This document shows positions 52,791 through 62,259 of a DNA stretch of 64,000 nt, one piece after another (within the stretch, counting starts at the first letter, position 1; every line of letters begins with the position of its first letter). Origin of the DNA: Trichomonas vaginalis G3 (Eukaryota > Parabasalia > Trichomonadida > Trichomonadidae); assembly GCF_026262505.1 (NCBI RefSeq), contig NC_067205.1:8370001-8434000 (forward strand). The letters are read 5' to 3'. A program made the position numbers and the translations under genes. Below the pieces are notes generated by a model. That model did not search any database. It worked only from the letters and a program-made list of their open reading frames with translations, and was not told where the DNA came from.

Positions 52791-52804
52791 GGTGAGATCT
52801 CACC
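52791..52804. promoter_or_regulatory. Operator-like palindrome GGTGAGATCTCACC, site 4
   Basis: Inverted setting relative to sites 1-3: GGTGAAAAAAGAGGTGAAAA precedes it and TCTTCACCTAAAATATATTT follows. Lies in the gap between the broken 51803-52661 gene and the integrase. Confidence 0.75.
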
Positions 52805-53038
52805 TCTTCACCTAAAATATATTTTTGGTGTAAATTTATGACAAAAATAAATGGTACATTAATGATATCATGACTGTTCTCATTCATGTCTGATTTACAT
52901 CTAATGAAAAGTTTAGAAGAATTTTCTTATTCTTTCTGGCTTATTTTTGTCTTTCCAGTACTCCCGCTCTAATGGTCCCAGATGTGTTGGCTTTGACTCT
53001 CTCAAGTTCTTAGATGGTATAACATCTTCACGCCTCCT

Positions 53039-53998
53039 TCATATTCTTACTTTATAAGTGTCATCGTTTATGTTATAGCCAAGTATTTCAATAACCACTC
53101 CTCGCTTTGCTTCGTCAATGGTTTCAGAAAGTTTGCCATTACTACTTTCGACTAATTTGTGACGAGGGTAAAACGCAATAGAGTCGTCGGCAGCTTTTAT
53201 AAGATATCCATTACCTTGTGTAGAGTCTACGATATAATAGTTTCTACTTAACCTTAAACGTTTCTTTGTCAACGGTTTGTCGTCAAGAACTACACGAACT
53301 TTTGTTCCAGGAATGAGGGTAAATTGTGTTGAATTTCTGATATTTTGTGTTTGGCTTCGTTTCTTTTGTATATACTTTTCTTCTTGTTGTTGTGTCATTG
53401 AATTTGGTGTATGTCCTGTTGTAGAATGTGTTGAGGAATTATATATTTCGAGAAAATGTTTCATTGTTTCTTCGGTAAAGTCTCGCTCTTGGTTTAAATC
53501 TCTGAGCGTTCTTATGAAGCGGTTTATGATGCCGAGTATGTTATGGTTATGGTCTTCAGTAGTGTAGTGAGTTATGTTATGCTTAATGAGAAAATCTGTG
53601 ATTTCATTGCTGAGGTATGCACTGTCTTGGTCTGATGTTAAAGTACTTGGGCTATGTTCTGCTACAAACTTTTGTAAAACTCTTAACACTTCACGAGTTC
53701 CTTTATTTTTCATTGGATATGCATATGCTTTACGAGTGTTAACATTAATGAAGATGAGGAATGGTTTATGTCCTCCTTTTCTGCTTTGAATGAGAGTGTC
53801 AAATTGGTATGCGTCAGGAGTGTTGGAGTAAATTAGTAAAAAGTAGTCGTAAGGGTTTATTTTTGTTTGGTGTACAACATTTTTGTCAAAGAACCTTTTC
53901 ACTTCAGCTCTGTTAGTAAATCCCCAACTCTTTGCAGCTTCATTGAACTTCTTAAATGACCTCCATGGATGTTGTTCGAATACTTCTTTCAAGCTCAT
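53039..53998 (-). CDS. Polinton integrase
   Basis: A 319-residue frame of the retroviral-type (rve) integrase that inserts Polintons. It shows the core blocks DTLIQSRKGGHKPFLIFINV, LTSDQDSAYLS and a HNILGIINRFIRTLRD helix, then SSTHSTTGHTPNSM typical of the family, and a C-terminal beta-rich part (GTKVRVVLDDKPLTKKR ... VIEILGYNINDDTYKVRI) corresponding to the SH3/chromodomain-like tail. The length is about full. It starts 40 nt downstream of the fibre-like gene stop and runs the same way. Confidence 0.85.
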   Translation of the reverse strand: MSLKEVFEQHPWRSFKKFNEAAKSWGFTNRAEVKRFFDKNVVHQTKINPYDYFLLIYSNTPDAYQFDTLIQSRKGGHKPFLIFINVNTRKAYAYPMKNKGTREVLRVLQKFVAEHSPSTLTSDQDSAYLSNEITDFLIKHNITHYTTEDHNHNILGIINRFIRTLRDLNQERDFTEETMKHFLEIYNSSTHSTTGHTPNSMTQQQEEKYIQKKRSQTQNIRNSTQFTLIPGTKVRVVLDDKPLTKKRLRLSRNYYIVDSTQGNGYLIKAADDSIAFYPRHKLVESSNGKLSETIDEAKRGVVIEILGYNINDDTYKVRI

Positions 53999-54038
53999 TT
54001 ATGTAAAGTTAAAGATTTTATTCTAGGCTCAAGCGCGT

Positions 54039-57014
54039 TCATTGAACGCGGTACCATGCGAATACAGTCATAAATGGTGGCATATAATCTGCACCCGAGC
54101 CTGTTGGATTTGTTGTGAAAGTATGGACATGATTTCCTCCTGGTTCAGTTTGTCGAAAAATCTTTTTTGCTGAATTGTTATAAGATGGAGATAAAACATC
54201 ATGACCGGCTTCATAGTCTGAGTTGTATAATGGGTGGTCTCTTAATGAGTGTCTATGGTCGCCAGAAAAGTTTGTAGTTCCTGTATGAGTGTGTGGTGGA
54301 AGGTTTGCTTCTTTAATTTTCTTCGAACCTCCTGTTTGCTTTGAAGAGTTAGCACAGTATAAGAATTTATCTACAATCTGCTTCCACGTACCAAAACCTA
54401 AAACACTTGCTGGATTTGTTGAGTTCATTGACGTATAAATAGAGCCTATAGGATATAATGTTTGAAGTATTTCAGTCTTTAATGTTTGAAGCTCTGTTTT
54501 GTCTGCTTTCTTATCATATAAATTTTGAACAGAAAATTTAACATTATTTTCATCATCCATGACATAAACATTTTTACAGCTAATTTCTTTCTTCGTTGTT
54601 ATGTTTTCATTCGATGTTAAACCTTGTGGAAAGTTAGGAGGTTTATAATATAATACATCCCCACCAGTTCCGCCAACCGTTCCTTCAATACTTTCTATAG
54701 CAACAGTTGAGAAGGAGTTATGTGTATGTTCTTTATCTGCTTTCTTATCTAACATTGCTGGTAGTTTATATGTTTCAAAGTTTCTGGCATGACCTTCAAT
54801 GTTCATACATTTACTATTTAAGGAGTTTAGTGTATCTTTTACGCTTGTACTTGGATTCTCTAAAGGTGCACTTGAACCAAGGGTATAGTTCAATATTATG
54901 TCGTCTGCTCTAACAGTAGTGAAGGATTCATGTGTATGGTTCTTGTCAGCTTTACTATTTAATGTAGCTTGAAGTTCATTTATATCGGAGATATTGTGTT
55001 TATGAGATTTCAAAACTTTGTTCATTGCTTCAAGTTCATCTTTGTCAGCTTTACTTTTAATAGCATCTTCAAAAGTTATTTTTGCCTTAACTCTCAAAGT
55101 AAATCTTGGTTCAACTAATACGCCGTTAACAGAGAAACTAGAAGCATAAATTTCATCGTTATAACCAAATGCTTCTGGTGCTTTACCTGTGTCATACTGT
55201 ACAGTACAGCTTATGTCATAACCTTTAGCACGAATGTATTTATATCTTCTTTCATTAACATCCTCAGTGCTTATTTGTTCATCCTGTGTTAAATATCCAT
55301 GGTAGTCCGTTATAATCTGTTCATCTGAAGTTATATAATGAACGTGGTTCTTGACTTTATCACTCAGAGCTAAAAGCTCATTTTTGTCTGCTTTTTCGGC
55401 TAATTTCTCATTAACATCATTTATTTCTAATTCAACTCTTCCGCCAGAACTCTTATTATCATTAATCTTTTTCATTAATTCGGTAATTACGTCATAAAGA
55501 CTATATTCTGTTTTCGGTTTTGTAAATAATGAGTCAAAATTTCTTTTCATCATTACATCGCTGACATTAATGATATCACCAATTCCTTTTTCATTTATTC
55601 TCTTCATTAATTCTGCAATAATGACGAATATATAATCTGTTAATTTATTCTCTTCATCGAGGGTTATAGAATGTTTTGAAATTGAATCATTAACTCCTCT
55701 AAATAAATCAATAACTTCAGGATACACGTTTTTAATGTCTCGAATAACCCGACCAGTATCCTGTTGTTCATGTTCTTCGTTCCCGTCGTTACGTGGTTTT
55801 ATATCTCTAACCATCATCAACGCAGCCATAACCGGAGGGTTTGTTGCTATCTGTTCGAAAATCCGTCCGTTATGTACGGTATATCTAAATAATTTCTTTG
55901 TGTTTGTTAAAACATTTGAAACAAGTCTTTTAAAACCATCTACAAAATTTCCTGTTTCACCTAATGTTCTTGCAGCATTTACAAGCTCACCCATTCCCGC
56001 TTTTGACCCCAAAAACGTCCATATTGCATTTATTTCACTTTGTATAGTTGTCCATTCAGCGAAACTAACACCCGCATTCGCTAAGCTGAAAATGAAATTC
56101 AGTGGATCGAACTTAATTCCACCTTCTTTTTCAATTTCAACGAACTCACTAACATGAGATTTTAAGTATTCTTTCGTTAAAATTGTTTTCCCCGATGTTA
56201 TGTCATTAACGAAACTATCGCCGTCAAAAGTTAACGAATTCAATTTCGTCGTTGATGCTTTTATTTCATACACCGCTTTATCAATAGTTTTTGGCTCACC
56301 TTCTTTAGAAGCATATGAAACATTAATGAATGAATTATATGTATTCGTGAATGAATTAAAATCAATGATTTTCATTAATGACGCCTTTAATGATTCATTT
56401 ACTGTCGAATCCCTTAAAGTAATTAATGAACTGTCATTTATGAAAGGTACACTGCAAACCGTCGAGTTTGGATCAAATGCTGTAGTTGGTGCAGGAATAT
56501 TAATGATATAAGTCATTAAATCATTAAGTGACGTAAATAATGTTGTCGTTTTTGATTTAATTTCTTTAGCATCTGTTATATACGGTAATTTTATTTCTGT
56601 AGTTTCTGAATTAAAGATATTCGCTAAAATGTTTTGTAAACTGTTTTGAACAGCTGTATAAACCGTTGAATTCGGAACTCTTACGATTTCACCGTCCTTA
56701 ATAAAGGGCATTGCACATGGTGTAGTGCTTGGGTCAAATCTTTTTGGGTTATGATTCAACATATATTCTAATGCTTCATAAACAGACCTATATACGGTTG
56801 TATTATCTTTTTCAATAATTTCACCGTCCTTTATAAACGGCATAGTACATGGAGTTAAAATAGGGTCAAACTTTTCATAGTCCTTCCATGTTATGTATTT
56901 CTCAGTATTTCCATCAGTGATAACAATATATTTGTCAGTAAGTGTGAGAGAGTATTGACCAAAATATAAACGTTTAGCTCTGTCAGCTTCATACGCATAT
57001 GCAGCTATACTCAT
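54039..57014 (-). CDS. Polinton phage-type fibre protein with HxH collar-like tip
   Basis: A 991-residue uninterrupted frame. The N-terminus has about four ~45-residue repeats (FDPSTTPCAMPFIKDGEI, then NSTVYTAVQNSLQ). The middle is a long extended region with repeated units ending in KADKNHTH, KADKEHTH and KKADKTEL, the classic wording of phage tail-fibre triple helices. The C-terminus reads LYPIGSIYTSMNST, FGTWKQIVDKFLYC, PPHTHTGT, DHRHS, NHVHTF and YMPPFMTVFAWYRV, matching the metal-binding receptor tip found in T4 short-tail-fibre-type and many viral fibres. A host-attachment spike is the natural reading, although a virion of this fossil is not shown. Its start is 17 nt from that of the next gene, which reads the other way. 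Confidence 0.8.
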   Translation of the reverse strand: MSIAAYAYEADRAKRLYFGQYSLTLTDKYIVITDGNTEKYITWKDYEKFDPILTPCTMPFIKDGEIIEKDNTTVYRSVYEALEYMLNHNPKRFDPSTTPCAMPFIKDGEIVRVPNSTVYTAVQNSLQNILANIFNSETTEIKLPYITDAKEIKSKTTTLFTSLNDLMTYIINIPAPTTAFDPNSTVCSVPFINDSSLITLRDSTVNESLKASLMKIIDFNSFTNTYNSFINVSYASKEGEPKTIDKAVYEIKASTTKLNSLTFDGDSFVNDITSGKTILTKEYLKSHVSEFVEIEKEGGIKFDPLNFIFSLANAGVSFAEWTTIQSEINAIWTFLGSKAGMGELVNAARTLGETGNFVDGFKRLVSNVLTNTKKLFRYTVHNGRIFEQIATNPPVMAALMMVRDIKPRNDGNEEHEQQDTGRVIRDIKNVYPEVIDLFRGVNDSISKHSITLDEENKLTDYIFVIIAELMKRINEKGIGDIINVSDVMMKRNFDSLFTKPKTEYSLYDVITELMKKINDNKSSGGRVELEINDVNEKLAEKADKNELLALSDKVKNHVHYITSDEQIITDYHGYLTQDEQISTEDVNERRYKYIRAKGYDISCTVQYDTGKAPEAFGYNDEIYASSFSVNGVLVEPRFTLRVKAKITFEDAIKSKADKDELEAMNKVLKSHKHNISDINELQATLNSKADKNHTHESFTTVRADDIILNYTLGSSAPLENPSTSVKDTLNSLNSKCMNIEGHARNFETYKLPAMLDKKADKEHTHNSFSTVAIESIEGTVGGTGGDVLYYKPPNFPQGLTSNENITTKKEISCKNVYVMDDENNVKFSVQNLYDKKADKTELQTLKTEILQTLYPIGSIYTSMNSTNPASVLGFGTWKQIVDKFLYCANSSKQTGGSKKIKEANLPPHTHTGTTNFSGDHRHSLRDHPLYNSDYEAGHDVLSPSYNNSAKKIFRQTEPGGNHVHTFTTNPTGSGADYMPPFMTVFAWYRVQ

Positions 57015-57031
57015 ATTTTAATGAGAATAAA

Positions 57032-57563
57032 ATGTTGTTCTATTTGCAAAGTACAGACCCAAACGAATACGGGACAGTAAAGCTACAAACAAACTTAGGT
57101 CTTCAGAATGAAGCCCTTGCTTTCAGAGTTGTTGACTTCAATACTATCGCAACTTTTGTCATAACAGATGAAACAGATTTCATGGAGATTGAAATAGATG
57201 GAAAGAAGCACGAAATAAGATTTCACAATAATGTAGAATATAAGATGGAAACATTAGCTGGAGTGTTAAATGCTCTCATAAATACTACAATAAACAAGGA
57301 TAACGAAGAAAACTTAATGAATGTGAAACTTATTGCAGGAGTTTTGAAGTTCAGTTATGCGAAGGAGTTTAAGATAACACGAATGAGTCATAGAGTACAA
57401 CTTCTTTTGGGTGCATACCATATGACATTTCCTTTGAAAAGTGTTGACAAAACGATTGAGATGAAATCTGTTCCATACGTATGTTATGGCAACTGTTTAT
57501 ACATTGAGTCTAAAATAGCTAATGTCACAGGCATTTCAGGAGTTAATAGTAAAGGTTCAGTAG
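57032..57563 (+). pseudogene. Polinton minor-capsid-type gene, interrupted by a hAT
   Basis: The part left of the hAT insertion. Beta-rich sequence (LFYLQSTDPNEYGTVKLQTN; DFMEIEIDGKKHEIRF; YKMETLAGVLNALI), in the style of the ORFs at 209 and 44456. The ATG at 57032 is preferred to the frame opening at 56999, which overlaps the fibre gene. TTCAGTAG at 57556-57563 is the hAT target site. The remaining part lies at 60681-61128. Confidence 0.5.
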
Positions 57564-58092
57564 TATTCATGTGATTTTATCCCAAGCATATGGGGATTCT
57601 AAATTTTTGTCCCTATCGTTATCCCAATTGAATTTTTTTTGGAATTTAAAATTTTTTTTCTGCATGTAAACTTAAATTTTAATTTTTACCACTAAAATGC
57701 AATATTTCAACAAATTAATGAGTAATAATATTTTAATTTATAATAATTATTATAAATCTCCTCAATTTAATGTAATTATTGTATTAATTTTTGTTGAAAA
57801 TATAAAATCTTCAAGTAAATGATGTGAATTTAATATTTTTAGAATGTTGTTTAATTGTACTATATTATGCATGTAAAATTTTGTTACAATACATTTTATA
57901 TGGGATCCCCATTGCCCAATTGAGAGAAAATTGAGAGGTGGGATTGGGCTAGCCCAATTCAAAATATCCCAGGTGGAAATAAAAAAATTAACAATTCAAC
58001 ATAAAAAAGCATCTTAAATAATAATGATAAAAAAATTTTGTATGAATTTCAATCAAATTTGTTTTTATTCAACTTAAGAAATCACTTCATTA

Positions 58093-60083
58093 ATGAAAGA
58101 AGTCGGGTTCACAACATATCCCGATCTTGAAACGAAACAACATGTTTACATGCGATATAAACATGAAGGTAGTCCCAAGTGGTATGTAAAATGCAATGAA
58201 CTTGTGACACGATCTGATGGCGTAGTTTGCCGGTGTTCAATGCAAGAACAAAGGGAGGATCATTATAAAAACTGGCTTAAGACTCATGTTCACACATGTC
58301 AGGCCGGAGAAGCATTATCGCAGCAAACATTACTTGACTACTACAATAAAGGTAAACAGCAAATGATCCAATGTTGGATTTATCGAATGTATACGATGAA
58401 ATGACCATTTTTACCGGTAAGTTCAACCTTGCCTTAGACACATTTGCATCCCCAGAATTCACGCATGTTGCAAAGATTTTCATTATGTTCACAATATATC
58501 AAATGATGAACAAATACAAACAACTTCAGTCAGCTAATATCAATCCGGAAAAACTTGCTGACAAATTATATAAGCCTATTACACGTGATGAGATCCGAAA
58601 TAGAATGATTGCTATTGCTAACAGCATACACCTTGCTAAAGTTCTCGAATTCGCCAAAAAAGCATACACTTGTGTCGCCATCGATGAAGGCAAGACACAT
58701 GATTACCACAATCTTGATTTTGTCTTAACAAATCCGTTGGAGCAAATGAAGCCATACCCAGTAGAGGCGATAGATATGAAGGATGGCCAGACAAGTCAGG
58801 ATTATAAATCCGCAATAACAGCAGGATTTAACAGAATTGACATTAGGAAAGTCAAGATAGGTAGTGTGGTAGTTGACGGAGGACCAGCACAGTTAAAATG
58901 CTTCAAAGATACTTGGAATGATTCATTCTATCATGACAGAGATCCAAAATACTACAAGATATTGCTTATTCCCTGTTTGTGTCACAGAATCCACAACAGC
59001 TATCAATATATTGCTGGCAAGAACAACCAGTTACAAAGTTTAGTAAAGGATGTGCACAGAATTGCAGAACTTTGTCGCATTCATGCTGACGATATAGGTG
59101 CACAATGTCCACAGCATGTATCCACCAGATGGATATATGACTATAATATATGTGTCTTTATTCTTAAGTACGAAAACAAAATCAAGCAATATATAAATGT
59201 AGATCACGATAAAATCGTACAATTGAAAGATTGTTTAGCTGTTCTTAAAAAGCTAATCTTAGTATTCGAATCGGATAAGGCATTGTTGGCAAATTGTTAC
59301 ATTTGGCTTCGTAAAGCCATATCAGCTCTCAATCTTTTGACATCCAATTTGCATAATGCATTCGGATCCATCTTGGCATCTTCATTGGATAGCTATACCT
59401 TGGACTCTGACTTTGGTGGGCTATGGTGTTTGGCATTCTCTCTCACGCCGAGAGGAAGGTTCTACTTCCATAGAAAGTTTGTTAAAAACGAAGAAGTAGA
59501 AGATTTGGCCGATCCCTTGAGTTCCTTTCAAAGTGAGCATATTCCTGATAAAGATCCGGCAGAAGATTTACAGGACATTTACATGGATTCTATTTTTGAG
59601 GAAGGTAACACAAACGCTGTAATTGATGTAACAGATGAAGGCACATTTCGTAGAATTGTCGAATCTGATGATCAACTTAGGCTTACATTGCAAGATGTAC
59701 GCGAGGATAATCATCAGACTGCCGAAAATGATCTAACAGCAGCTAAAGATTACCTCAAGCGCATTTTGGTTCAATTCCGATTGAACGAAAGACAAAAAAC
59801 GCTTGTACTCTCGTTATATAATACGTTCATCAATAAGGAATCAGACATCTTTGAGAACGATCTGATGGACGAGGCACAAAATTATGCTTGGGAAGAGATC
59901 TCGCATAGAATTGGAGAAAAATCCATCCTTGCGGAAATAGCATTACGCTTGTTATGTTCATCTCCTTCGGAGGCAACATGTGAACGTAATATCAAAGCAC
60001 AAAGGTTAATTTTGAACGTTAGGCGGTTAAGATCCAAGAAAAACTTGTTAAATAGCCGTCATATCTTAATGGCAACTAAATGA
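58093..60083 (+). pseudogene. hAT transposase with BED-like finger, one apparent frameshift
   Basis: The 5' frame (58093-58404) holds a zinc-finger module of BED type (WYVKCNELVTRSDGVVCRC ... THVHTC). The main frame (58371-60083) has D105 in VAIDEGKTHDY, D169 in VVVDGGPAQLK, the CxxH motif LLIPCLCHRIHNS, STRWIYDY, a long insertion with acidic stretches, and the hATC dimerisation block (LALRLL-like, SPSEATCERN, E534/E538) close to the end. The two frames overlap around 58371-58404 in different phases, so a single shift there, or an intron or ribosomal slip, joins or breaks them. Otherwise full length. Confidence 0.85.
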
Positions 60084-60354
60084 AATAAACATTTTGTTAT
60101 TATTTATTTTTCAATATTAAATAGCCATTTTCTTCACAAATATTTCAATGTGTTTTTACAACAATTTAACATTCAATAATTTATAATGAATCGTTCTCTT
60201 TCATTAAACATTAATTAAAACCTCCGGTCATGAATATTTTTTTTTGTTATTATTATTTTGTAATTTAAAATCTAATAATATATAAGAGTAATATTTATTA
60301 TTTTATATTTTAATTCGTTATGATAATCTTTATATTTACAATTTATAAAGCACC

Positions 60355-60430
60355 GATCCACAGATAATATAGTTCAGTGGTAAGAGTCATAGTATAAGCC
60401 TTAAGTTCCCCAGTTCGACCCAGGGCCTTT
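60355..60430 (+). other. tRNA-like segment inside the hAT
   Basis: TATAGTTCAGTGGTAAGAG fits a D-arm/A box and CCAGTTCGACCCAGG fits a T-arm/B box about 38 nt later. The T stem has one mismatch and no acceptor stem closes, so it is probably a tRNA-derived relic. Confidence 0.4.
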
Positions 60431-60481
60431 TCGTTTTTTTCTTTTTAGATTTTTTTTCTGAAGTTTATTTTTAAGGTTCTC

Positions 60482-60579
60482 GCTGGCGACCCCCCGTTCA
60501 CCAAAAAAATTTTCGATTTTTGCTGGCGACCCCCCTTCGCTCGATATTTTTTTTTGTGAACGGGTGGGGGGTCGCCAGC
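60482..60579. repeat. GC-rich palindrome near the right end of the hAT
   Basis: GCTGGCGACCCCCC occurs directly twice (60482-60495 and 60522-60535) and once inverted (60566-60579), so two alternative stems can form. Flanked by T- and A-rich runs, with GTTCAC/GTGAAC extending the outer stem. Confidence 0.85.
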
Positions 60580-60680
60580 AAAAAAAAGATGTCAAAATTT
60601 ATCCCAAAAATTTTAAAAAAATCGAAGAAAGTGCATCCCAGGGATTATAAAATTTAAGTTTTCACATCTCTATTCAGTAG

Positions 60681-61128
60681 AATATAAATCCTTCTGTTAT
60701 GCAGTCAATTCAATGTTCATTCCAAACGTTCCTGTCATAGCAACTCATTTAGGTAAATGGGTTCGCATTAGTCCTCATAATTTGAAAGACATGCAATTCA
60801 GACTTGTTGACTTTCAAGGAGAGCCTGTAGAACTGAAGGCACCAGTGCGAATGACTGTTGAAGTTGACTTTTTAGAAAATATTAAATGCAACAGCTTACA
60901 AGAGAACTCAGAGCTAAAAATATAAAGTATGAATGTTATGTATTAGGTCATGAACTTTGGTTGTTGCTGTTTGATGAAACAAATAAATTAGTTATGTCAG
61001 TCAAGAGAACAGAAAAATATTGTGTTAGTGAAAACTGCACCAAGTCAATAAGATTAGGTTTGCATTATGAAGATGAGTTCGATACTGTTGAAGAAGTTTT
61101 GGATAGATATTACAAATTGCTAACTTGA
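60681..61128 (+). pseudogene. Polinton gene remnant right of the hAT
   Basis: Coding sequence resumes directly after the hAT target duplication (FIPNVPVIATHLGKWVRIS; EPVELKAPVRMTVEVDFLEN) and continues to about 61128 (CYVLGHELWLLLFDETNKLV). It represents the remainder of the interrupted structural-type gene plus a probable small following gene. Looks broken, about one break besides the insertion. Confidence 0.45.
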
Positions 61129-61146
61129 AATTTTTTTTTGACTGAC

Positions 61147-61179
61147 GGCGCAAAGCGCCAAGATGGGCTCAAAGAGCCC
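61147..61179. repeat. GC-rich double mini-hairpin
   Basis: GGCGCAAAGCGCC then GGGCTCAAAGAGCCC, in the gap between two convergent ORFs (ends 61128 and 61191). Confidence 0.7.
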
Positions 61180-61190
61180 TCCTGACTGCT

Positions 61191-61832
61191 TTAATTTACT
61201 AAAACATATTTCAAACAAAGCTTATATTCTGTTGAAAGTTTTGTATATTCATTCGAATATTTATACTTAAACTCAACTCCTGTAGTTCCTGGTGTTTCAA
61301 TGATGCGGATGTTACCTATTTTCATGAATAGTGGAGTTTGACCACAGCATTCGATTTCAGGGTCGAGATAGTCAATGACACATTGTTTCCCTGTTATTCG
61401 TGAGATAACATTTTCAAGGTCCTCCTTTGTTAGAATTATTTGGTTCTTGCTTATAAGATTTGTCAAAAGCTTCTTATCGTCTTTGAGTAAAATTGTTTGG
61501 TATAACTGAAGAAGGTAATGGTCTACGTTATCTGAAGGATTTGTTTGAACATTTGTGTAAGGATTGTCGTTGGCTTCTCTTGAAAGAATTTGGTCCAGTG
61601 GTGGATACTCTAACTTAACATCTGATGTAGCGTTAGCGTTTGAAGCTGTGTTTAAATTCACGGCGCCATGCTCCAAGACCGAAGGTCCCGACTTAAGATC
61701 TGGCTCTTTTTCTTTCAAACACTCCGAACTATAGTTCTTTATGACAATATTGTTTGTCGTTCGTGAGTCAACATTTGATGTTGGTTCAATTGGAACATTA
61801 ACGGCACCAGCTAAGATGGATTTGCTTCTCAT
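61191..61832 (-). CDS. Polinton ORF, 213 residues, unknown
   Basis: Open frame with a polar, low-complexity N-terminal half (Asn/Ser/Thr/Pro) and a more structured second half (DHYLLQLYQTILLKDDKKLL; ENVISRITGKQCVIDYL; CCGQTPLFMKIGNIRIIET). No domain recognised. It starts 25 nt from the divergent ORF at 61858. Possibly a virion or assembly protein given its place beside the ATPase; uncertain. Confidence 0.45.
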   Translation of the reverse strand: MRSKSILAGAVNVPIEPTSNVDSRTTNNIVIKNYSSECLKEKEPDLKSGPSVLEHGAVNLNTASNANATSDVKLEYPPLDQILSREANDNPYTNVQTNPSDNVDHYLLQLYQTILLKDDKKLLTNLISKNQIILTKEDLENVISRITGKQCVIDYLDPEIECCGQTPLFMKIGNIRIIETPGTTGVEFKYKYSNEYTKLSTEYKLCLKYVLVN

Positions 61833-61857
61833 TTCATATAGAATAAAAACCTTTTAT

Positions 61858-62259
61858 ATGTATGAAATGAACAATATACTCGACAAGGGTTTGAATGTAA
61901 AGCTAACGAATGAAAATATTGTTGAATTCACTGAGACAGGTGCTGTGTATAAAGATGTAGAACTACTGAACAAAAGAGCTAAGGGAAGAAGCAGGAACAT
62001 GAACAAAGGGTGGAAGCCTATAAAAATTTATGTCAATGATGGCTCAGGAGGTTCAAACATAAAGTATGCAGAAAGTTATAGAGTTTATGCTCTCAAAGGT
62101 GAAAAGCCTTCATTTAAGAACAGCTATTCTAACGCATATCCTCAAAAGCTAACGGATGGGGAAGTGGATGATATGAATGACAGCAAAAATATTAACAGAA
62201 ATGGCGACAAAGATGCATGGAATTTGTTTACCATCAGTCAATTGAAGGTTAAACTTTAA
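61858..62259 (+). CDS. Polinton ORF, about 133 residues, unknown
   Basis: The frame opens at 61741 but the ATG at 61858 avoids overlap with the divergent gene. The protein is basic in the middle (NKRAKGRSRNMNKGWKPIKI) with a Gly/Ser turn and an Asp/Asn-rich end. It overlaps the ATPase remnant by 4 nt at the 3' end in convergent orientation. Function unknown. Confidence 0.45.
   Translation: MYEMNNILDKGLNVKLTNENIVEFTETGAVYKDVELLNKRAKGRSRNMNKGWKPIKIYVNDGSGGSNIKYAESYRVYALKGEKPSFKNSYSNAYPQKLTDGEVDDMNDSKNINRNGDKDAWNLFTISQLKVKL

Larger units (their letters stand above)
57564..60672 (+). mobile_element. hAT transposon inserted in Polinton B
   Basis: A 3109-bp element with an exact 8-bp duplication TTCAGTAG on each side (57556-57563 and 60673-60680). 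Ends read TATTCATGTGATTTTAT and, inverted, TAGAGATGTGAAAACTT, an imperfect pair. Subterminal motifs (TTATCCCAAA, CATCCCAGGG, CCCATATG) are shared with the MITE at 31290-32515. It carries a near-complete transposase, a tRNA-like stretch and a GC-rich palindrome in its 3' region. Confidence 0.9.

Noticed and set aside
60355-60430. Functional tRNA gene
   Set aside because: A and B boxes are plausible but the acceptor stem does not close and the T stem has a mismatch.
61741-61857. Upstream extension of the 61858 ORF
   Set aside because: It overlaps the divergent gene on the other strand and the inner ATG gives the same compact divergent layout seen elsewhere in the Polintons.
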